Shown: in pieces, positions 59,393 through 64,000 of the stretch | Position numbering within the stretch: the stretch's first letter is position 1 | Layout of the letters: the number at the start of each line of letters is the position of its first letter | NCBI GenBank assembly: GCA_033239125.1 | Contig: BSWB01000005.1 | Coordinates: 15,119,447-15,183,446 of the forward strand | Direction: 5' to 3' | Origin: Fagopyrum homotropicum | Lineage: Eukaryota > Streptophyta > Magnoliopsida > Caryophyllales > Polygonaceae | DNA: 64,000 bases | Notes under the pieces: model-generated | Seen by the model: only the letters and a program-made list of their open reading frames with translations | What the model was told of the DNA's origin: nothing | Databases searched by the model: none | Position numbers and translations under genes: made by a program

Positions 59393-59868
59393 ATGGTGTA
59401 TCCATCAGACTCGTCGACATATAAGAACAATCCGGAGCAAATGCAAAAGATGATGGAAGAGCTAAGAGTAAAAGTCATTGAAGATGTAACTCGAAAAGTC
59501 ATTGAAGACGTAACAACAAAATTGACGAAGCAATTTGAGATGAAGTATGAAGAATTGAAGAAACTTCTTATGCAATCGGAGGGCAATGAAGGTAGAAGCT
59601 CGCATTCACTTACACAAGTTAGTTTGGTAATCTAGAACTATAAATTTTTTTTAAAATTCCATGTTTAATAAGTAAATGTTCATCTATGTGCATAAGATTT
59701 CGTTACCGTAAATTTTCTCCACCTAAACTATTGCTATTATTTCATATTTTATAGGTTGAAACTAGTGTACATCGAAAAGAGTCTATTGGAGATGGAGATC
59801 ATGTAGCATCAGAAAAGGAACCAATTAGCGAAAATGATGCAGTTGATCAAGAATTTGTCCAAGTATAA
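59393..59868 (+). pseudogene. Coiled-coil exon pair in CACTA 2, possible transposase-associated ORF end
   Basis: A frame from 59393 contains MQKMMEELRVKVIEDVTRKV and TKQFEMKYEELKKLLMQSEG, a charged heptad-like coiled coil with a short internal duplication (VIEDVTRK/VIEDVTTK). After a GT-AG-type intron, a second exon (from about 59757) starts VETSVHRKESIGDGDHVASE and ends EFVQV, stop (59866-59868). Plant En/Spm-type ORFs often end in such coiled coils, so this may be a remnant of the element's own gene. This is weak evidence. Confidence 0.4.
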
Positions 59869-60561
59869 GATGTTTAGATCGCGGAATTGTGTGATTGTGA
59901 ACCTTATTACCACTTTGTTAAAGATGAAGTACATCTAGGTTTTGTACTTTCAGATTGTGAACATATTTACGCTTCGAATCGTTCTATTTTGATTATTTTG
60001 ATGTTAAATACACTCTTTTGGTTTATGAAAATTGTTGTTGCAACTTGATGCAATCATTTAGATGTTTTTAAATAATACAGGTTATGGTATAGTTTTACAA
60101 GATGCAATAGAATTTTCTCACCAAATGTACAATTTGTCACAGCAGGTTCCCGATGCCAAAAATCAATATTTTAAACACATTTTCAAAAATATAAAATTTT
60201 CCACCAAATATACAATTAGCGACGGCTGCTTTCCGTTGCCAAATTACAAAATTTACCACCAAATTTAAATTTTGCGATGGCTACTTCCGACGCAAAATTT
60301 TAAATTTCGCACTAAATTTCAAATTTTGCGACACCCTTGGTGGTAACGGATTTAGCCGACGCAAAAATTTTGCGACGGTTATTATCCGTCGCCAATAGGC
60401 GACGCCGAAATTAGCGACGGAAATTGGCCATCGCAAAAAACTTTTGCGTCGCCTGTTCTGGCTACGTCCCGTTTTGCCGTCGCCGTTGATTATTGGCGAC
60501 GGAAAATGGCTTTACTGCCGTCGCCAACACGTCGCTAACTGAATTTTTTTTTGTAGTGGTT

Positions 60562-63145
60562 TCAGCAGACGGCTGAGCAACAGGAGAAGTAGTGGAGGTA
60601 GGCGTTGGGGTCAGAGTGGATGTAACCAAAGGAGTAGAAGGAATGGGTTCAGGTATAGGGTTGGATATGGTTGGGCTTGAAGGTGGGAATGTGGGCTGAT
60701 CCGTAGCATTTGTGGATGGCCGAAAAGATGATGGATTGGTAATGGGAATTGAAGGGTAATGGGCCAAAGAATATTGGGCTGTGATTGGGAATGCATAGGA
60801 GCTGGGGCTGGTGTTTGTGAAAAGGGGAATTGGGCCTCATGGAAAATTACATCCCGAGAGATGTATATGCGGTGGGCTGTATGATCAAGGCATATATAAC
60901 CACGATAGTGAGGGGCATAGCCAAGAAAGACACAAGGTTTGGATCAAAAATTAAGCTTGTGGGAGTTGTAAGGCCGAAGGTTGGGAAAGCAAAGAGAACC
61001 AAAAACTCGTAAGAGTTTGAGATCCGGTGGTTTTTTGTGGAGAACTAGATATGGAGAGGATTGATTTAGTGTGGGGGTAGGTAAGCGGTTTATAAGATAA
61101 ACGGCCGTCTCAAAAGCATAGTCCCAAAAAACAAAAGGTGTCGAGGAATGAGCTAGGAGAGCCAAGCCGGTGTCAACAATACGTCTATGACGAGTTTCAA
61201 TGCTTCCGTTTTGTTGGTGGGAGTATGGACAAGTAATTCGATGGTTGATGCCCAATTTGGCAAAGAAAGGTTTTAATGGACTAAATTCCGTACCCCCATC
61301 GGTTTGGATAGATTTGACTTTGGATGCAAAGAAATTTTCAACAAAATGAATGAAAGCTTGGACATAAGAGGTTGTAACACTTTTACTAGATAGTGGAAAT
61401 AACCAAAGATAATTACTATAATCATCTAAGATTGATAAATAGAACTTGTGGCCTCTTGAAGAGGTGACATGGGCCGGGCCCCATAGATCCATAAAGAGGA
61501 GTCCAAAGGGTTGGGCTTCACGTGATGCAGACGGATAGTGGGGTTGGTTGTGGGCTTTTGCCCTGGAGCAGGCCTGGCAACGGAAGTCCGTATCTGGTAG
61601 GTTAGGGCAAGAAACGGCTATGGAGCGAAGCATCTGCTTGGTGGTTCGAATGGAAGGATGCCTAAATCGAGAATGCCAAAGAGAGAGATTGGTAATGGCG
61701 GTACTATGCGCCTTCATTGGGATTTGTTTTGCTGATAGAGGGAGGACATACATGCCATCTTCAATGGTTCCTCGAAGAAGAATGGCCTGAGTTCGTCGGT
61801 CCTTCACAAGAAAACAGTTATGGTGAAATTCAAAGTAAACGAAGTTGTCAATGCAAAATTGTCGGACAGACAAAAGATTGCGATTAATGGAAGGAACATG
61901 TAGAATATTTTTCAGGGAAAAATTGGAAGAAGATGCAAGGGGAGAGGAAAAGAGATTGGAACCGTAATGCTGAATTGGTAAGGTGGAGCCATCTCCAATC
62001 GACATTGTGTCGGTGCCATTGTAGTGGGGAGCATCATATGGAAGCTGAGTCATATCAGACGTGAAATGGTTGGTAGCAGCTGTGTCTGGCGTCCAATTTG
62101 TTGTGGTATGGTGTGCTTGAAAGGAGGAGGGTGCAGGCGCTTGGTACGAATGATTGAATATGTGCCAGCACTGCAGGGCTGTATGTCCTGGTTTTGAACA
62201 AACTTGACAAGTTGGCCGGGTATCTTGATGTCCAGTGAAGTTGAACGTGCCCCCTCGTTCGGAAGTGTAGCCTCGACCACCTTGGTTGTTAGTTCCTCTT
62301 CCACGATTGCCCCTGTTGGAGCGTCCTCTGTTTCGAGATGAGGACTGGTTTCGTTGATCAGAGGTAGAGTTGGTAGTGGTGGAATTGGCAGACATATTGG
62401 GAAGTTGTGTGGAAGATTGGGTGGAAGAAGTATGAAGTAACCGAGCTTCATGGTTGAGTAGATGGGAAAGTAGCATATGTGGAGAAGGGAGAAAGGGCTG
62501 AGTACTGAGTGAGGTAATAATGGGATCATATTCTGGTGGAAGACCAGCAAACAAGGAGGCAGCAAACTCGGAATTAGACACAAGTTGGCCGGCAGCCTGT
62601 AGCAAAGAAACCAGGGATTTAGCTTTGTTGTAATATGTGGTGATGGAGTCAGTGCCTTGTTTGAGAGACACCAGTTGGAGGCGCGTTTGAAGGATGTGAG
62701 CGTTAGATTTGGCAGTGTACAGATCATGAAGGTGACGCCAAATAGAAGAAGAGGTTGAGCAGTCAATCACCTGAGTAAGAATCTCCTCAGTGAGAGAAGA
62801 TGTAAGGATAGCCTGGACCAGATGGTCCTTAGCGAGCCAGTCAAGCTGAGCCTGGCTCGGAGTGGAAGATGCAGTGGATGAGGCCGACTGGTTCTCAGGC
62901 ATACCTGGGTAAGAAATTGAGCCATCAACATGACCAAACAGATTGTAAGCTCGTAGCACAGGTGTGACTTGAGCTTTCCATAGGAGGTAATTTGTGGAGG
63001 TAAGTTTGATGTTGATGAAGCTTGAAAAACTAGGAAGAGGGGTAGAGATGGGGTGTTGTGTTGCAGGCAGGGTGGAAAGAGATGGTGTTGGAGTAGGAGG
63101 TGGTGGAGGATCATGAAGGGAAGGATCCATATTGTCGTCTGACAT
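60562..63145 (-). pseudogene. Copia polyprotein, N-terminal part: gag, protease, integrase
   Basis: Start ATG at 63145 (MSDDNMDPSLHD). Gag contains LTSTNYLLWKAQVTPVLRAY and a UBN2-type region. A CCHC zinc knuckle CQVCSKPGHTALQCW follows an RG/GN-rich stretch. The protease site reads PDTAATNH (the usual Asp-Ser/Thr-Gly is altered). The GAG-pre-integrase region has LWHSRFRHPS. The integrase core shows FMDLWGP, LDDYSNYLWLFPL, IQTDGGTEF and the H-x-x-Q-N-G-x-x-E block. A TGA at 60944-60946 interrupts the frame at LNF/SKPCVFLGY, where Arg is usual. A two-base frame change occurs near 60820, and the Ser/Pro/Thr-rich linker then runs to the CACTA at 60561. It is inactive because of these lesions. 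Confidence 0.9.
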
Positions 63146-63187
63146 TTTGGTGAATATTGTTGCTAGTGGACGTTTGTCCTTAGGCAA

Positions 63188-63199
63188 CCTCTGATACCA
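63188..63199 (-). other. Primer-binding site of the Copia element
   Basis: The minus strand reads TGGTATCAGAGG, two or three bases from the LTR, complementary to initiator Met-tRNA. Confidence 0.85.
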
Positions 63200-63202
63200 T
63201 AG

Positions 63203-63314
63203 AAAAGTACAGACAGAGGATAATTGATTCTAAATAATTCATTGTCGATTACTGTTACATTGCTTCTGTTATATAGAATTACATAGTGGGCCTTGGGCCT
63301 TTGGGCTGTCTACA
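63203..63314 (-). repeat. 5' LTR of the Copia element
   Basis: It matches 53486-53597 except for about two substitutions in the TTCT(G/A)AATA(T/A)TTC segment. It adjoins the primer-binding site. Confidence 0.8.
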
Positions 63315-63320
63315 CTACTA

Positions 63321-63475
63321 GAGGAGCTTCTCGTCAGAATGAGAGTTCTCAATGGTGATGACGTCCGCGTCCATGTCAATGATGGAGTGGGTGATGTCAT
63401 TGAAGTGAGAGTAGCACATGTGGGTGTGGATCTGGGTGGTGTCATGGACGCCGGAGTTGGTGATACGGAAGGAGT
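63321..63475 (-). pseudogene. Captured fragment of cobalamin-independent methionine synthase (MetE)
   Basis: The minus strand reads SFRITNSGVHDTTQIHTHMC then YSHFNDITHSIIDMDADVIT and IENSHSDEKLL, the C-terminal catalytic region of 5-methyltetrahydropteroyltriglutamate-homocysteine methyltransferase (methionine synthesis). It is cut at 63321 by the Copia element and resumes at 53485. Only about 55 of some 765 residues are present. Base composition is richer in GC than the surroundings. The end near 63475-63510 partly repeats a GTCATCACCATTGA block, so it is internally rearranged. Confidence 0.85.
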
Positions 63476-63573
63476 AGCACATGTCAATGGTGATGACCTC
63501 CTCACTTGCGCCACCTTCAATGTCCTGATTCTGCTGCTTTGGAAATACTTTGTAACATTAATTTTTTTTATAG

Positions 63574-63804
63574 CCCTTTCACTACTGGTGGATATCATAG
63601 TCTTGTGATTGAAAAGGAGAGTTTCCATTGTGAAGCACTCGAGGTCACTGCATGGACTAATGACGGGCTTATCATGGCTGCTCGACACAAGAAGTACAAG
63701 CATTTGCAGGCAACCTTTTTTAACCAACTAAAGGAATCAATCACTATGATTCTTCTCAAATGTTGTAGGGTGTTCAGTTTCATCCCGAAAGCATTATAAC
63801 TCAG
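63574..63804 (+). pseudogene. Captured exons of anthranilate synthase beta subunit (ASB)
   Basis: Exon 63574-63709 reads PFTTGGYHSLVIEKESF then CEALEVTAWTNDGLIMAARH and KKYKHLQ. After a 58-bp intron (GC donor, AG acceptor) exon 63768-63804 reads GVQFHPESIITQ. This is the C-terminal part of the glutamine amidotransferase subunit of anthranilate synthase (tryptophan synthesis, plastid), with the catalytic-triad HPE. The sequence then diverges and stops, so the true C-terminus is missing, and the MetE piece lies only about 100 bp upstream on the other strand. A captured fragment, not a gene. Confidence 0.85.
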
Positions 63805-64000
63805 AAAAGTTATTTGCATCATGGGCAGTGATGAAGGGCATTCTTACTTGCAGACATCTCCAAGTGGAAAACACTAAACACAAACAAGATTATGATGAAA
63901 TAAGCACCAAGCTTTCTTCTTCTTCATTATCTTCTTTTATGCTGTCAATTAGGTCCTTTGCTTACCAGGTAGAACTTCTATGTAATATCTTGTTCTTTGA
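63805..64000. other. Unassigned DNA to the window end
   Basis: No gene or transposon terminus is recognised. It probably continues Pack-MULE unit 2. Confidence 0.35.

Larger units (their letters stand above)
55269..60558. mobile_element. CACTA element 2 (5.3 kb) inserted in the Copia polyprotein
   Basis: Left end CACTACAAAAAATAATTCAG then TTAGC; the right end ends GCTAACTGAA, T-run, GTAGTG. The 3-bp TSD GTT is perfect (55266-55268 and 60559-60561). Subterminal regions carry many copies of GGCGACGG/CCGTCGCC (55290-55500 and 60215-60530). The interior has a CT-rich leader block (56460-56960) similar to that of CACTA 1, several small unrecognised frames (for example 58068-58421, hydrophobic) and a coiled-coil C-terminal exon pair (59393-59868). 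No intact transposase was found, so it is probably non-autonomous. Confidence 0.93.
53486..63314 (-). mobile_element. Ty1/Copia element with very short LTRs, split by a CACTA
   Basis: LTRs are only about 112 bp (left 53486-53597, right 63203-63314) and differ at about two positions. The primer-binding site TGGTATCAGAGG (minus, 63188-63199) beside the right LTR and a purine tract beside the left LTR (near 53604) give minus-strand orientation. Gene order gag-protease-integrase-RT-RNase H identifies Copia; the short LTRs suggest an Ale-like lineage. Without the 5290-bp CACTA and one TSD copy the element is about 4.5 kb. Lesions in the polyprotein are a stop at 60944-60946, a frameshift near 60820 and the CACTA insertion. 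No clear 5-bp TSD was found. Confidence 0.9.
52846..64000 (+). mobile_element. Pack-MULE-like unit 2 (left end in window, right end not seen)
   Basis: The left terminus GGGCTAATTTAGTAAGTAGG, followed by CTTTTTTATTTTATTG and later ATATGCCCATTAATTTTTTT, ACCGTT, has the same layout as Pack-MULE 1 (17113). The interior holds a chimera of host-gene pieces: a possible transit-peptide exon (53023), a MetE piece (minus; 53455-53485 and 63321-63475) and an anthranilate synthase beta piece (plus; 63574-63804). A Copia element has inserted in the MetE piece. No right terminus is present before the window ends, so the span is a minimum and the unit is partly inferred. Confidence 0.55.

Noticed and set aside
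59311..59586. Minus-strand 91-codon frame over the CACTA 2 coiled-coil exon
   Set aside because: It is the antisense shadow of the plus-strand coiled-coil frame, which has the better exon structure.
53476..63325. A TSD for the Copia element
   Set aside because: TAGTAG occurs before both LTR copies on the minus strand but not after the 3' LTR; the flanks (CTCCTC and GTCTTC of MetE) give no 5-bp duplication. Left unassigned.

Overview
This window is plant nuclear DNA, from a flowering plant and probably a eudicot. The evidence is spliced genes with plant GT-AG introns, a large intronless PPR gene, and a dense load of plant-type transposons: Ty3/Gypsy, Ty1/Copia, LINE, CACTA, Mutator/Pack-MULE, hAT, PIF/Harbinger and Helitron. 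I cannot name the species. All boundaries below were read by eye from terminal repeats, target-site duplications (TSDs) and splice sites.

Only three genes look like intact host genes. (1) SEC11, the catalytic subunit of the ER signal peptidase complex (6089-10040, 8 exons, 180 aa). (2) A P-class PPR protein of 827 aa (20142-22625, single exon). (3) A small VOC/glyoxalase-I-like protein (49517-50971, 3 exons, 165 aa). They share no pathway and are separated by repeats.

Layout. 1-2725 is the 3' end of a Gypsy element with its LTR. 3465-5900 is a decayed LINE. 6089-10040 is SEC11. 10041-17112 is low-information intergenic DNA with small tandem repeats and one doubtful ORF pair. 17113-18961 is a Pack-MULE carrying pieces of choline-phosphate cytidylyltransferase and an ACT-domain (ACR) gene plus a minisatellite. 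19079-20062 is a MULE ending 79 bp before the PPR start codon. 23466-26394 is a non-autonomous Helitron and 27872-28680 a PIF/Harbinger element. 29512-45108 is a solo Gypsy LTR with a perfect TSD that has been invaded by a hAT MITE, by a CACTA carrying a spliced host-gene fragment, and by a complete, very young Gypsy element of the same family. 45863-48416 holds two convergent Helitrons of one family. 49248-50971 is the VOC gene and its promoter. 52846 to the window end is a second Pack-MULE-like unit with the same terminal sequence as the first. It contains pieces of methionine synthase (MetE) and anthranilate synthase beta, and is split by a Copia element with about 112-bp LTRs that is itself split by a 5.3-kb CACTA.

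The main interest is nested insertion and repeated capture of host-gene pieces by at least three unrelated transposons (two MULEs of one terminal family and two CACTAs), plus a young Gypsy element whose LTRs are almost identical although its interior appears unable to code for its own proteins. I found no convincing tRNA, rRNA, CRISPR or bacterial-type feature.
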